Below, piece after piece: positions 54,988-63,823 of a stretch of 64,000 nt of DNA (position 1 is its first letter; each line of letters begins with the position of its first letter). A program made the translations under genes and the position numbers. The stretch comes from Streptomyces spiramyceticus (GTDB taxonomy: Bacteria > Actinomycetota > Actinomycetes > Streptomycetales > Streptomycetaceae). The DNA lies in contig NZ_JARBAX010000001.1 in NCBI RefSeq assembly GCF_028807635.1, forward strand, positions 385,001-449,000, in the 5' to 3' direction. A model generated the notes under the pieces. The model did not search any database, was not told where the DNA came from, and was given only the letters and a program-made list of their open reading frames with translations.

Positions 54988-55185
54988 CTCGCAGGTGAGT
55001 GGGTTGAACAGCGCACAGCGGGGGGAGTTGCCTCCGCACGCCGATTACGGACCGTATGCAGCAACCACACCGATGCCATCGCCGAGGTCTGGACAGGGCC
55101 CGACTGCACGGGTGAGGTCGACTGGCTGGTCTACCCCGGAGAGACGTACTGCACGGAGACCGCGCAGAGCGTCTTCGTCCTCTGA
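54988..55185 (+). pseudogene. 3' remnant of a small secreted-type protein gene
   Basis: The frame from 54988 to the stop at 55183 has no usable start codon but ends in a protein-like stretch: CSNHTDAIAEVWTGPDCTGE then VDWLVYPGETYCTETAQSVF. Three Cys and two Trp in this short tail resemble small secreted disulfide proteins. The 5' part is unlike it. A decayed or truncated gene is the best explanation; a wrong-frame chance match is possible. Confidence 0.5.
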
Positions 55186-55207
55186 GGTGATGCGGCGGCC
55201 CGGGCGG

Positions 55208-56332
55208 CTAGCCGGCGACCGAGTCATAGCCGGTGAAGCCGCTCGGGTCGTGACGGCCGAAGGTGCCGTGTTCGAAGATGCCGTGGCCGATCCGCCCGTC
55301 CAGGGTGAAGCGGGCGGCGTGGTCGGTGACGCCGTACGCGGCCATGGGGTGCGCGGTGGGGTCGGACAGGTCGTACGTACGCCGGTCCGTCCAGCCGCGG
55401 CCCTGCCAGCTGCCGTGCTGCCAGTCGGCCGCGGGCGGGTATCCGGCGCCGACGGCCAGCGGCGACGAGTTCAGGATCTCCACGCCCAGCTCCAGCGGCT
55501 TGCGCGCGGGGTCCGTGAGGTGGATGACGGCGCGCTCGGGGTGGCGGGTGCCCGGGCGGTACGTGATGTCGGCGTGCGGCCAGCCGAGCTGTACGTCGCG
55601 TTCGCCCTCGCGCACGAGGAGGGCTTCGTTCAGGGTGCGGTGGCCGTCGGCATCCTCCTGGGCGATCACCATCAGGAAGCGGTCGTCGAAGCGCACCGGG
55701 ATCCAGAGCCAGTGGAAGCCCTCCGGACGGTGTTCCTCGGCGGCGCGGCCGCCGTCCTCGCCGGGGATGGGCCGCACGCCCCAGCTCCGGTCGCGGGTCC
55801 CGGTCCACTCCCCCGCCGCCAGGCGTATCTCCTCTCCCGCCACGCGGATCGTGCCCGCGGCGCCACCCGCCTGGACGAAGCGGCGGCCTTCGAGCATGAG
55901 ACGGTCGCCGCGCCGCTGGACGTGGTGCGGTTCCCATACGGCGGGGAACTCCGCCGTCCAGGTGACGTCGTACGAGAGGGAGTCCGGGTCCGCCGGATCG
56001 GCGTCGCAGTGCAGCGAGAAGCGGCGCAGCGGCTCGTCGACGGTGATGCGCAGCGGGCCGACGGAGAGGTTCATACGGTCGTCGGTGAGGGCGTCGGATG
56101 CGCGGACGGCATGCAGCCGGTCGCCGATGCGCAGGGTCGCGTAGGCGTCGATCACCCCGGTGTTCGGGTAGACGCCGAGACCGGCGATGAGCAGGGCGCG
56201 GCCGGTGTGGTCGACGAGGTGGAAGATGCATCGGTCGTAGGCGTTGCGGTCGCCCGTCGCGACGTGCTTCATCGACAGCGGGGCCTGGTGGATGGGGTAT
56301 TCGTCGAGCGCGATGGGGCGGTCCTCGGCCAC
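55208..56332 (-). CDS. Hypothetical protein, possibly lipocalin/AttH-like
   Basis: The 374-aa soluble protein is rich in beta-type segments. Recognisable stretches include DRCIFHLVDHTGRALLIAGL, PLRRFSLHCDADP, WTGTRDRSWGVRP and GFHWLWIPVRFDDRF. These patterns recall two-domain AttH/lipocalin-like (CrtC-like) proteins, but I do not assign a function. GTG at 56332 has AGGAGG 7 bases upstream and is preferred over an ATG at 56401. Confidence 0.75.
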   Translation of the reverse strand: MAEDRPIALDEYPIHQAPLSMKHVATGDRNAYDRCIFHLVDHTGRALLIAGLGVYPNTGVIDAYATLRIGDRLHAVRASDALTDDRMNLSVGPLRITVDEPLRRFSLHCDADPADPDSLSYDVTWTAEFPAVWEPHHVQRRGDRLMLEGRRFVQAGGAAGTIRVAGEEIRLAAGEWTGTRDRSWGVRPIPGEDGGRAAEEHRPEGFHWLWIPVRFDDRFLMVIAQEDADGHRTLNEALLVREGERDVQLGWPHADITYRPGTRHPERAVIHLTDPARKPLELGVEILNSSPLAVGAGYPPAADWQHGSWQGRGWTDRRTYDLSDPTAHPMAAYGVTDHAARFTLDGRIGHGIFEHGTFGRHDPSGFTGYDSVAG

Positions 56333-56529
56333 GGCGGTCCTCCTGGGCGGACGTAGCTGGATACGGCGTCGCCCGGAGGGTGCGGCCCCGGCGGCGGACA
56401 TGACGGTACGTCAGGAATGGCGCCCGGGGCCATACTCGTGTCACCGCCGGAGCGGTACGGTCACTGTGCGAACGGACGCTCGGACGGTCCGTGCGATAAC
56501 CCCGACGGCCCCGCGGCTGTTGCCCAGGC

Positions 56530-56775
56530 ATGACCTTGCAGTACATCGAGGCCGGTGACGGACGCCGGCGCCTCGCTCCCCTGTCGCTCGAAGAATCGGT
56601 TCCGCATGCTCCGGATCCGCCCCTCTACCGGGCCCTCGTGTACCAGTGGCAGAGCAGCGGCCGGACCCTGCCGGGACGCCGCGACCCCGAGTGGGTGCGG
56701 CTCGTGGCGTCCCCGGCATGGCCGGACGCGGATCGGATCAGCGCGTTTCGGGCCCGGCGAGATGGCGGGCGATGA
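56530..56775 (+). CDS. Small hypothetical protein, 81 aa
   Basis: The frame MTLQYIEAGDGRRRLAPLSL to DADRISAFRARRDGGR has coding-like composition, with Trp, Tyr and balanced charge. It has a weak ribosome site. Its last 38 bases overlap the 3' end of the convergent acyl-CoA dehydrogenase gene. Real but unrecognised, or a chance frame. Confidence 0.45.
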   Translation: MTLQYIEAGDGRRRLAPLSLEESVPHAPDPPLYRALVYQWQSSGRTLPGRRDPEWVRLVASPAWPDADRISAFRARRDGGR

Positions 56776-57910
56776 CCATGCGCTGAATCTGGTTCGTCCC
56801 CTCGACGATCTGGAGCACCTTCGCCTCGCGCATGAAGCGCTCGACCGGGAAGTCCAGCGTGTAGCCGTAGCCGCCGAGCACCTGGACGGCGTCGGTCGTC
56901 ACCCGCATCGCCGCGTCCGTGCAGAACAGCTTCGCCATCGCCGCCTGCCGCGAGAAGGGCCGCCCGGCGTCCCGCAGACGCGCCGCCGCGAGATACAGCG
57001 CCCGGCCCGCCTCGATCTGGGTGGCCATGTCGGCGAGCATGAAGCGCAGGCCCTGGAAGTCGGCGATCGGCCTGCCGAACTGCTGCCGCTGGGTGGCGTA
57101 CGAGACGGCCTCGTCCAGTGCCGCCTGCGCCACCCCGACCGCACAGGCCGCGATGCCGAGCCGGCCCGAGTCGAGTGCGGACAGCGCTATCGCGAAGCCT
57201 TGACCCTCCTCGCCGATACGGCGGGAGTCCGGGATGCGTACGCCGTCGAAGTTGAGCTGGGCGGTGGGCGAGCCCTTCATGCCCATCTTCTTCTCGGGGT
57301 GCGCGGCGTTCAGCCCCTCGGCGTCGCCGGGCACCAGGAAGGCCGTGATGCCCCGGGCGCCCTCCCCGCCCGTACGCGCGAGGACCGTGTAGAAATCGGC
57401 GATCCCTCCGTGGGTGATCCAGGCCTTCGTACCGCTGATGACCCAGCTGTCCCCGTCACGGACGGCCTTGGTGCGGAGCGAGGCTGCGTCGGAACCGGAC
57501 TGGGGCTCGGAGAGGCAGTAGGCGCCGAGCAGGCCGCCACCCAGCATGGCGGGCAGGTGTTCGGCCCGCTGTTCCTTGGTGCCGTATCCGGCGAGGGCAT
57601 GGCAGGCGAGGCTGTGGACGCTGACGCCGAGGCCGACCGTGAGGCGGGCCGAGGCGAGCTCTTCCAGGACCTGAAGGTAGACCTCGTACGGCTGGTCCCC
57701 GCCGCCGTGTTCGGCGTCGTACGGCAGACCGAGCAGACCTGATGCGGACAGCAGAGTGAAGATCTCGCGCGGGAAGTGCCCGGCGTCCTCCTCGGCCGCC
57801 GCCTGGGGCGCGATCTCCCGCTGGATCATGTCTCGCACGAGTGCGAGCAGATCCCGGGACTCCTCCGTGGGCAGCTGACGTTCCACCGTCTCCGGGGCGC
57901 GGTCGGGCAT
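56738..57910 (-). CDS. Acyl-CoA dehydrogenase
   Basis: FAD-dependent acyl-CoA dehydrogenases oxidise acyl-CoA thioesters to 2-enoyl-CoA. The 390-aa protein has AYCLSEPQSGSDAASL, FYTVLARTGG, QRQQFGRPIADFQ and VLGGYGYTLDFPVERFMRE. VEGTNQIQRMVIAR follows, with the usual C-terminal Glu-Gly-Thr-Asn (base Glu). Length is standard. ATG at 57910 has GGGAGGAG upstream. A TetR regulator precedes it on the same strand (161 bases). Chain-length preference cannot be read. Confidence 0.94.
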   Translation of the reverse strand: MPDRAPETVERQLPTEESRDLLALVRDMIQREIAPQAAAEEDAGHFPREIFTLLSASGLLGLPYDAEHGGGDQPYEVYLQVLEELASARLTVGLGVSVHSLACHALAGYGTKEQRAEHLPAMLGGGLLGAYCLSEPQSGSDAASLRTKAVRDGDSWVISGTKAWITHGGIADFYTVLARTGGEGARGITAFLVPGDAEGLNAAHPEKKMGMKGSPTAQLNFDGVRIPDSRRIGEEGQGFAIALSALDSGRLGIAACAVGVAQAALDEAVSYATQRQQFGRPIADFQGLRFMLADMATQIEAGRALYLAAARLRDAGRPFSRQAAMAKLFCTDAAMRVTTDAVQVLGGYGYTLDFPVERFMREAKVLQIVEGTNQIQRMVIARHLAGPETR

Positions 57911-58071
57911 TGCGGCGCTCTCCTCCCTGTCGGGCACTGCGGCGGTCGCGCGCGCAGGGTGTGGCGGCGCCGCCGGGTCTCGCTGCCGGGCCGCCTTCGC
58001 GCCCTCCGGATCACGGAAGTCGCTGGCCAGCGGCTGTGGCGGGATGAGTATGCCCGATGGAAGGGCTCCCG

Positions 58072-58701
58072 TCACGGGGTGGCGGGCGGCGCCGGGCAGC
58101 TTGGCTCCAGTTCCTCGATCGTACGAAGAGTGCCGCGCAGCAGCCGTATGAGCAGCTCGCGCACTTCGTCCCTTTCCAGCTCCTGATGCCCCAGCCAGTC
58201 CAGCGTGACCCCTTCGACGCCGGTCATCCAGCCGATCAGCGCCAAGCGGGCGACAAGTGGGATGTCGCGGCGGCCGTACGCCCCCTCCGCGATGGTGGCG
58301 ATCAGCTCCTCGCGCACCGCGTCGCGTATCGCCTGGACCTGGCTGTCGAAGCCGACGCCGCCCGTGACGATCGTGCGGTACGCAGCCTGGTGGTGCTGGG
58401 CGTAGCGCAGGTAGCCGTCCATGGTGCGCTGGACGCGCTCGGTGCGCGGGAGGTCGGTGTCGCTGCCGGCGCGCGCGACGAGGTCGGCCACGGACTCCTC
58501 GATGATGGCGAGGTAGTAGCCGCGCTTGCTCTTGAAGTAGTAGTAGATCAAGCCCTTGGCGACGCCCGCGTGCCGGGCGATGTCGTCCATCGACAGTGCG
58601 TCGTACGACGTGTCGGCGAACAACTTCCGTCCGGTCGCGATGAGTTCGGCGCGGCGCACCTGCGAACGCTCGGTGGAACCGCGCTGTTGACTAATATTCA
58701 A
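58072..58701 (-). CDS. TetR-family transcriptional regulator
   Basis: The 209-aa protein has an N-terminal TetR helix-turn-helix (AELIATGRKLFADTSYDALS, IARHAGVAKGLIYYYFKSKR). A helical ligand domain follows (TIVTGGVGFDSQVQAIRDAV, LALIGWMTGVEGVTLDWL). TTG at 58701 has AGGG 6 bases upstream; a GTG about 40 bases downstream is the alternative. It likely regulates itself and the divergent DUF6230 cassette or the downstream acyl-CoA dehydrogenase. Confidence 0.92.
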   Translation of the reverse strand: MNISQQRGSTERSQVRRAELIATGRKLFADTSYDALSMDDIARHAGVAKGLIYYYFKSKRGYYLAIIEESVADLVARAGSDTDLPRTERVQRTMDGYLRYAQHHQAAYRTIVTGGVGFDSQVQAIRDAVREELIATIAEGAYGRRDIPLVARLALIGWMTGVEGVTLDWLGHQELERDEVRELLIRLLRGTLRTIEELEPSCPAPPATP

Positions 58702-58716
58702 ATTCGGCCCTAGTCT
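58687..58716 (+). promoter_or_regulatory. Vegetative promoter overlapping a TetR operator
   Basis: TTGACT (58687-58692) and TAGTCT (58711-58716) are 18 bases apart and face the DUF6230 cassette. TTGACTAATATTCAA (58687-58701) is a 15-base imperfect palindrome over the -35 and covers the TetR start codon. This is the classic layout for repression by the divergent TetR. Confidence 0.65.
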
Positions 58717-58838
58717 CCAACTGCCACAGGATCTCCGCAGTATGGCAGACCTGCGCCAACTCCCTTTCTGCGCCGTCCTGAAGGTGCTCTGCCACGCACT
58801 TCCCCTGCGCACGGACGACGTACGGGAGGAACGAAAAA

Positions 58839-59471
58839 ATGAGCGCAGCCAACAGCGCAGCCAAGAAGCCGACTGCTGGGGTCGAAGGCAGAACGGCATG
58901 GAAGAAGACCGCGGTCGTCGCGATGCCGGCGGTCCTCGCCGTCGGGATGATGGCCGCCATGATGGGCGAGGGCGCCCTGGCCGCGTCGTTCGCCGTGTCC
59001 GGCACGAGTTTCCAGGTGTCGTCGGGGAAGCTGACCAGCCAGGGCCTGTCCAGTTACGTACAGACGGACCGGTCGGCGGACGGCAAGGGCCATCCCGTCG
59101 CTCTGCTTGGCATCGGGGACGCACGGCTCAGCGACATCTGCCAGGCCGCCGAGATCGGCACCCCGGTCGGGAAGGTCGTCTTCAAGCTGACGGCGGGCGG
59201 CAAGGCCGGTGAGGTGACGGCCAGCAGTCTGGTCATCGACGCCGAGGACCTGGTCGGCGACGCCCGCTTCGGCACGGCGCAGATCGGCCGGGACGCCTCG
59301 ACCCTCGACCAGGTGCCGGGCGTCAAGGGCGAGACCGGGAAGTTCGGGCTCCAGGCCGGGGACATCGAGGTCTCGGGCGTGAAGTCGCACGCCTGGTCCG
59401 CGACCGGCGGGAACTTCCGGCTGAAGGGGCTCAGCATCGATGTGAGCCTGGACGGCAAGAAGTGCTTCTGA
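58839..59471 (+). CDS. DUF6230 family protein
   Basis: The 210-aa protein has a short polar N-terminus, one hydrophobic span (about residues 25-48, VVAMPAVLAVGMMAAMMGEG) and a soluble outside part with SGVKSHAWSATGGNFRLKGL. It has two Cys, one near the C-terminus. DUF6230 proteins are paired with DUF6114 proteins in Streptomyces; older annotation called them cholesterol esterases, which lacks support. ATG at 58839 has GGAGG upstream. Its 3' end overlaps the next gene by 10 bases. Confidence 0.88.
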   Translation: MSAANSAAKKPTAGVEGRTAWKKTAVVAMPAVLAVGMMAAMMGEGALAASFAVSGTSFQVSSGKLTSQGLSSYVQTDRSADGKGHPVALLGIGDARLSDICQAAEIGTPVGKVVFKLTAGGKAGEVTASSLVIDAEDLVGDARFGTAQIGRDASTLDQVPGVKGETGKFGLQAGDIEVSGVKSHAWSATGGNFRLKGLSIDVSLDGKKCF

Positions 59472-60400
59472 CCCATCCGGCCAGGGGATGGCTGGACGAC
59501 CGGCTGCCGTACCCGGACGGGCGGCGCAGGCTTCGCGCCTGGCGGCGGACCCGCCCGTTCTGGGGCGGGCTGCTGCTGATGCTGGGCGGCGCCGAGCTGC
59601 TGCTCATCCCGCTGTCGCCGCTGACCGTGCTGGTGAGTCTCGGGCTCGGCGGGCTCGCGGCGATCGGGATCGGGCTCGCGCTGATCGCCGCGGGGCTGTT
59701 CCTGTGGTTCCTGCCGCACACCCGGCATTACGTCAGCATCAACGCGCTGATCCTGTCCGTACTGTCCTTCGCCGCGACCAACCTGGGCGGCTTCCTGGTC
59801 GGCATGGGCCTCGGGATCGCGGGCAGTGCGATGGGCTTCGGCTGGACGCCCGTACGGGACGAGGAGGCCGAGCAGGGGGTGCCGATGCGGGACGGGCACG
59901 GGCCGCGCACGCTCGCGGCCGCGCTGCCCGTGGTGCTGCTGGCCGCGACGTTCGGCGGGACGCCGGTCGGGAAGGCACCGGCGCCTGGCCCGATCGTCGC
60001 GCCCCGGACGCCGCCGACCGTGACCACCACGCTTTTCGCCCCCGAGGGCTTTCTGATCGCGGGGGTACGGGAGGTGCCGACGGCCGACGGGCCCGTGAAG
60101 GCGATGGTGCTCAAGATGCGGTCGGCGTCCCTCACCGACTACCGCCTCAGGACCCGCGACGGCCGCGACGAACTGGCCCTCGGCGCGGACACCCTGGACC
60201 TGAGCGGCAACGTCACCCTCTACCTCACCAAGTTCAGCGGTTGCCTGCAGGGGGTGCTCTGCCTCACCTTCACCCCGGACGGCCTGCCCGTGCCCCCCGT
60301 GGTGCCGCCCTTCGTCTTCATGACCGACGTCAGCGCCGAGCAGGCCCTCGTCACATCGGACGTGATCGTCACGGACGGACTGACCCTGGAGGCGTCGTGA
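59462..60400 (+). CDS. DUF6114 family membrane protein
   Basis: The 312-aa protein has four N-terminal spans (FWGGLLLMLGGAELLLIPL, LGLGGLAAIGIGLALIAAG, YVSINALILSVLSFAATNLG, LVGMGLGIAGSAMGFGW) then a fifth at about residue 158. A soluble C-terminal part follows (LFAPEGFLIAGVREVP, DTLDLSGNVTLYLTKFSG), resembling the DUF6230 partner's outside domain. GTG at 59462 lies inside the DUF6230 gene. The stop overlaps the third gene (GTGA). Function is unknown. Confidence 0.87.
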   Translation: MLLTHPARGWLDDRLPYPDGRRRLRAWRRTRPFWGGLLLMLGGAELLLIPLSPLTVLVSLGLGGLAAIGIGLALIAAGLFLWFLPHTRHYVSINALILSVLSFAATNLGGFLVGMGLGIAGSAMGFGWTPVRDEEAEQGVPMRDGHGPRTLAAALPVVLLAATFGGTPVGKAPAPGPIVAPRTPPTVTTTLFAPEGFLIAGVREVPTADGPVKAMVLKMRSASLTDYRLRTRDGRDELALGADTLDLSGNVTLYLTKFSGCLQGVLCLTFTPDGLPVPPVVPPFVFMTDVSAEQALVTSDVIVTDGLTLEAS

Positions 60401-61272
60401 TCCAGATCCAGGCGGCGCTCTTCTGGGCGTACGCGGTCGGGGCCACCTTCGCACTGTCGGCGGGCCGCCAGCTCCAGTGGTGGGAGCGGTCGGTACAGGG
60501 CGAGGGCGTACGGACACGCAGTCGCGCGGCCGATCCGTATCTCGCACTCACGCTGCTCTTCGCGTCGGTCCTGATGGTGCCGTCCGGGCTCTTCCTGCTC
60601 TGGCAGAACCCGTCCTGGGCGACCATGCACGTGGCGCGCGGGCACGACGGCCTGTGGGCCGGCTTCGTGCTGTTCTACGCCGGCGGGATCGTCGTCGCCA
60701 CGCTGCTCGGATTCCTGGCGGCCCGGGTCTTCGTGCTGGTGGGGGCGGGGTACTGGGCGTACCTGCAGGCCGTGGGCGGCTACTTCCTGCTCTTCGGCAC
60801 GCTGATCCACGGCTGGGACGGGAACGGCTACCGGCGGCTGCTGACCACCGGCGCGGGCGCATACACCGACTGGCCCCGCGAGAGCGTCGTCAACAACGTC
60901 CTGGACTTCCTGACGTCGGGGACGTTCCTCGCGCTGCTGGTCCTGGGTACGGCCGTCATCGGGACCATGCTGCTCACCGAGATCGGCTGGCTGGTGGAGG
61001 GGTGGCGGCTGCCGGGCGCGGACGAGGACCGCAAGGTGCCGCGCGTCGTGGCCGTCGCCGTGGCGGCCGCCGGGGTCTACGGCCTGCCGTTCGCCGGGGC
61101 GCTGGCCGCGAGTCTGCTCGTACGTGCGCTGGGGTGGGCGGCCGGGCTGGGGCTCTTCGCAGTGCTGGCGGGTGTGGTGCTGCTGCCGGGGCGGGGGCCG
61201 GTGCGGGTGCTGTACGGCCTGGTGGGGGTCCCGGGCCGGCACTGGAGGGCCGACGCACCGTGCGTCAGCTGA
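60397..61272 (+). CDS. Polytopic membrane protein of the DUF6230/6114 cassette
   Basis: The 291-aa protein has about seven spans (LFWAYAVGATFALSAG, LALTLLFASVLMVPSGLFLL, WAGFVLFYAGGIVVATLLGF and others). There is a soluble loop GWDGNGYRRLLTTGAGAYTD. I do not recognise a family. GTG at 60397 overlaps the upstream stop. It ends 8 bases inside the convergent peptidase gene. It appears co-translated with DUF6114. Confidence 0.85.
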   Translation: MIQIQAALFWAYAVGATFALSAGRQLQWWERSVQGEGVRTRSRAADPYLALTLLFASVLMVPSGLFLLWQNPSWATMHVARGHDGLWAGFVLFYAGGIVVATLLGFLAARVFVLVGAGYWAYLQAVGGYFLLFGTLIHGWDGNGYRRLLTTGAGAYTDWPRESVVNNVLDFLTSGTFLALLVLGTAVIGTMLLTEIGWLVEGWRLPGADEDRKVPRVVAVAVAAAGVYGLPFAGALAASLLVRALGWAAGLGLFAVLAGVVLLPGRGPVRVLYGLVGVPGRHWRADAPCVS

Positions 61273-62641
61273 TGCCCACCGCTTCGAGTGCGCGTTGCTG
61301 GGTGGTTGTGGGCTGGGCGGGCCAGTAGATGTAGCAGACGCCGCCCGTTCCGGGCACCACCTTCCCGTTCGCGTTGTGGCGCTTCGTACGGAGCCAGATG
61401 TTCTCCCACTCCCGGCGCTTGTAGACGCGGCGCACTGCCTCGTTGCTCGGCGACGCCGGATCGTTCGCGATCACATCGCCCTCGGGGGTGAAGCCGATGA
61501 CCGTCATGATGTGACCGGCCGTGCCGTAGCCCGCGCCCGTCAGCTCCTCCTTGAGGAAGGACTGCGACGTGATGGCAGGGATGCCCGCGCGGATCAGCGT
61601 CTCCAGGTCGTCGAGCGAGTGCAAGCGGGTGACGACAGAGCTCATGCCCTCGTACGTCGCGGCGTACGCGGCGTTGAAGGGCCAGTTCCCGCACCCCTCG
61701 TACTGGTAGTCGAACGTGAAGCGGGCAGCATGGCAGACCTGGGGGTCGTCGAAGGCCGGATTGACCCAGGCCAGGTCCTGGGCGGTGGGTTTCCGCCCCC
61801 AGTACTCGATGATCATCTGGGAGGAGGTGGGGCTGCACCAGGCCTCGCCGCCGTTGTCGTACTCCGGGTACTGACCGATGTGCGTGTTCTGCGAGTAGCG
61901 CGGAACCACGAGCTCCCTGGCCACCTGCGGCTGTGACGCCGGCACCGTGAAGCGGTCCGGCACGTCCGAGGCCATGGCGCCGAGGCGCCAGACGGTGGGG
62001 GTGAGCGTCGTGCCGGGGCTGCGGTACAGCGTCAGGCGCAGCTGGTACGAAGCCAGGCGCAGGCTGCCTGCCGAGGCATTGACGGCGACGGTGTCGGTCC
62101 AGACGGCGCTGCGGCCGTCGGTCTGCTTGTCGACGGAGGTGCGCCTGATGTCGCCGTCGCCCGCCGCCCAGCGGCCCATCACGTACCAGGGCGTCGTGCC
62201 GCCGTCCGAGTACGTGCCGGAGAGCTCGACCGCCAGCCAGGTGCCCGCCGGGGTGTCGGCGTTCCAGGACGCGATGACCTCGGACGCCGGGACCGCCGAA
62301 CGGTGGACCGGCGAGGTCCAGGTCGCGTACTCCCAGGTGGAGGTCTTGCCGGTGTGCGGGTCCCGGTAGTCGGTGCGCCCGTTCGGCGCACCGATGACGA
62401 GCCCGGGCCGTTGGCCTGCCACGGCCTCGGTGCCGTCCGCGGTGCCGGAGCGCCAGTCGGTGTAGGAGGACCAGAAGCGGTTGTCGACGAACTGGGGCGC
62501 GGCAGACGTGCCGGACGCGTCCGAGGCGGCGGAGGCGGGTGCGGCAGCGGCGGCCGGAGTCGTGGCTGATGCGGCGGTCGTGCCTGCGGCTGCCGCGATC
62601 GCGGCGGTCAGGACGGTGCGGCGCGAAGCGGGTCTGGTCAT
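61265..62641 (-). CDS. Secreted C39-family peptidase-like protein with Tat signal
   Basis: The 458-aa protein has a Tat signal (SRRTVLTAAIAAAAG). A beta-rich part follows (about 55-270). The papain-like C39 domain has NGGEAWCSPTSSQMIIEYWG with catalytic Cys, GHIMTVIGFTPEGDVIANDP with His and Asp, and QVCHAARFTFDY. A YIYWP motif is near the end. Exported cysteine peptidases of this kind act outside the cell on unknown substrates. The ATG at 62641 has GGAGGG 8 bases upstream; a GTG six bases earlier is too close. Confidence 0.88.
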   Translation of the reverse strand: MTRPASRRTVLTAAIAAAAGTTAASATTPAAAAAPASAASDASGTSAAPQFVDNRFWSSYTDWRSGTADGTEAVAGQRPGLVIGAPNGRTDYRDPHTGKTSTWEYATWTSPVHRSAVPASEVIASWNADTPAGTWLAVELSGTYSDGGTTPWYVMGRWAAGDGDIRRTSVDKQTDGRSAVWTDTVAVNASAGSLRLASYQLRLTLYRSPGTTLTPTVWRLGAMASDVPDRFTVPASQPQVARELVVPRYSQNTHIGQYPEYDNGGEAWCSPTSSQMIIEYWGRKPTAQDLAWVNPAFDDPQVCHAARFTFDYQYEGCGNWPFNAAYAATYEGMSSVVTRLHSLDDLETLIRAGIPAITSQSFLKEELTGAGYGTAGHIMTVIGFTPEGDVIANDPASPSNEAVRRVYKRREWENIWLRTKRHNANGKVVPGTGGVCYIYWPAQPTTTQQRALEAVGIS

Positions 62642-62842
62642 GATCACGGCCCTCCAGTCGGATGCGGATGGCACAGGCAGGTACACGACGGTGCGCCAAC
62701 TATGTCCGGTCCCGGCCGGCTCCTGCCAGCACTTCGGACCGCGTCGCACCGGGAATATTGGTGCAGACCACTGACGCAGACCAGGGCGTGACCTGCGGAC
62801 CCTTGCGAGGGTGGGGAGCCGCGGGGATCTAGGGTTGGCGGA

Positions 62843-63481
62843 ATGGAACGCCTCGACCTGCTCGCCGCCTCCCTCCGCGCCCTGCCGCCCTCCTGCGGCC
62901 CCGTGCGTCTGATCGCGGTCGACGGGCACGCGGGCTCCGGCAAGAGCACCTTCGCCGCACGGCTCGCAGCGGCGCTCGGCGGCGCACCCGTACTGCACCT
63001 CGACGACCTGGCGACCCACGACGAGCTCTTCGAGTGGACAGGACGGCTGCGCGAACAGGTGACGGGCCCGCTCTCCCGGGGCGAGACCGCGCAGTACGCC
63101 TCGTACGACTGGACCCTGCGCCGCTTCGGCCCGCCCCGGCCGCTGGCCCCCGCACCCGTCGTGATCATCGAGGGGGTGGGGGCCGGGCGCAGCGCCGTAC
63201 GCCCCGATCTCGCGCGGCTGCTCTGGATGGACCTGGACGCGCCCCGGGCGTGGGCGCGGGGACGGCGCAGGGACGGAACGGCTCAGTCCGGTTTCTGGGA
63301 CGGATGGACAACGGCGGAGATGCGCCATTTCGCCGAGGACCCCTCGCGGCCCTACGCAGATCTGCTGGTAGAGCAGTGTCAGGAGGGGTACCTGTGGCGC
63401 CCGGGGCCTGCCGCGACCTCACGGCCGGACCAATCTGTCACCGCGCGTGACCACCTGCCCCCACCCTCCGAAACGGCCTGA
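62843..63481 (+). CDS. Uridine kinase-like P-loop protein
   Basis: The 212-aa protein has the Walker A motif VDGHAGSGKSTFAARLA, then LHLDDLATHDELFEW (catalytic Asp region) and VVIIEGVGAGRSA. The layout follows the uridine/cytidine kinase family. The ligand is not certain. It is divergent from the C39 peptidase gene (201 bases). The C-terminus is Pro-rich. No hairpin follows directly. Confidence 0.88.
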   Translation: MERLDLLAASLRALPPSCGPVRLIAVDGHAGSGKSTFAARLAAALGGAPVLHLDDLATHDELFEWTGRLREQVTGPLSRGETAQYASYDWTLRRFGPPRPLAPAPVVIIEGVGAGRSAVRPDLARLLWMDLDAPRAWARGRRRDGTAQSGFWDGWTTAEMRHFAEDPSRPYADLLVEQCQEGYLWRPGPAATSRPDQSVTARDHLPPPSETA

Positions 63482-63511
63482 AAACCTCCCCCGCGAGTGC
63501 CTCAACTCCGC

Positions 63512-63541
63512 TTGACCCAGGGGGCGTACAGGTCTTACGTT
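63512..63541 (+). promoter_or_regulatory. Candidate vegetative promoter
   Basis: TTGACC (63512-63517) and TACGTT (63536-63541) are 18 bases apart. It faces a short structured region ending in a terminator-like hairpin at 63613. Confidence 0.55.
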
Positions 63542-63547
63542 CTCAAT

Positions 63548-63615
63548 GTGCGGCTTACCGAAGCCGTCGCAGACGCGAAGCCCCCGGTTGTTCCCCCGTG
63601 ATCGGGGGCTTCGTT
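63548..63615 (+). ncRNA. Candidate small RNA or attenuator leader
   Basis: Just after the promoter there is a small hairpin (63551-63556 with 63561-63566, CGGCTT/AAGCCG). A terminator-like hairpin follows (63576-63586 with 63603-63613, 11 perfect pairs, 16-base loop). An inner CCCCCG/CGGGGG pairing competes with it, and the first hairpin carries CGAAGCC too, so alternative folds exist. It is either a roughly 65-base RNA or a leader for the next gene. Confidence 0.5.
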
Positions 63616-63823
63616 CTGCCCTCGCAGCCCTCTTCCGGGCGTCCGGCGATGCCATCCGCTCACCCTCGGTCACCGTCAGGGTCAGGCCTGCAGCACCCTT
63701 AGGTCCTGACCCTCTGCACAGGTACGATGCCCTACGGTGCGGTCAATTCCCGTCCGCGACAAGACGGTTCTGCGAACTGCCGACGGGCGCACGCCCGGCG
63801 GCACATCACGGGGGGCTCGGTCT

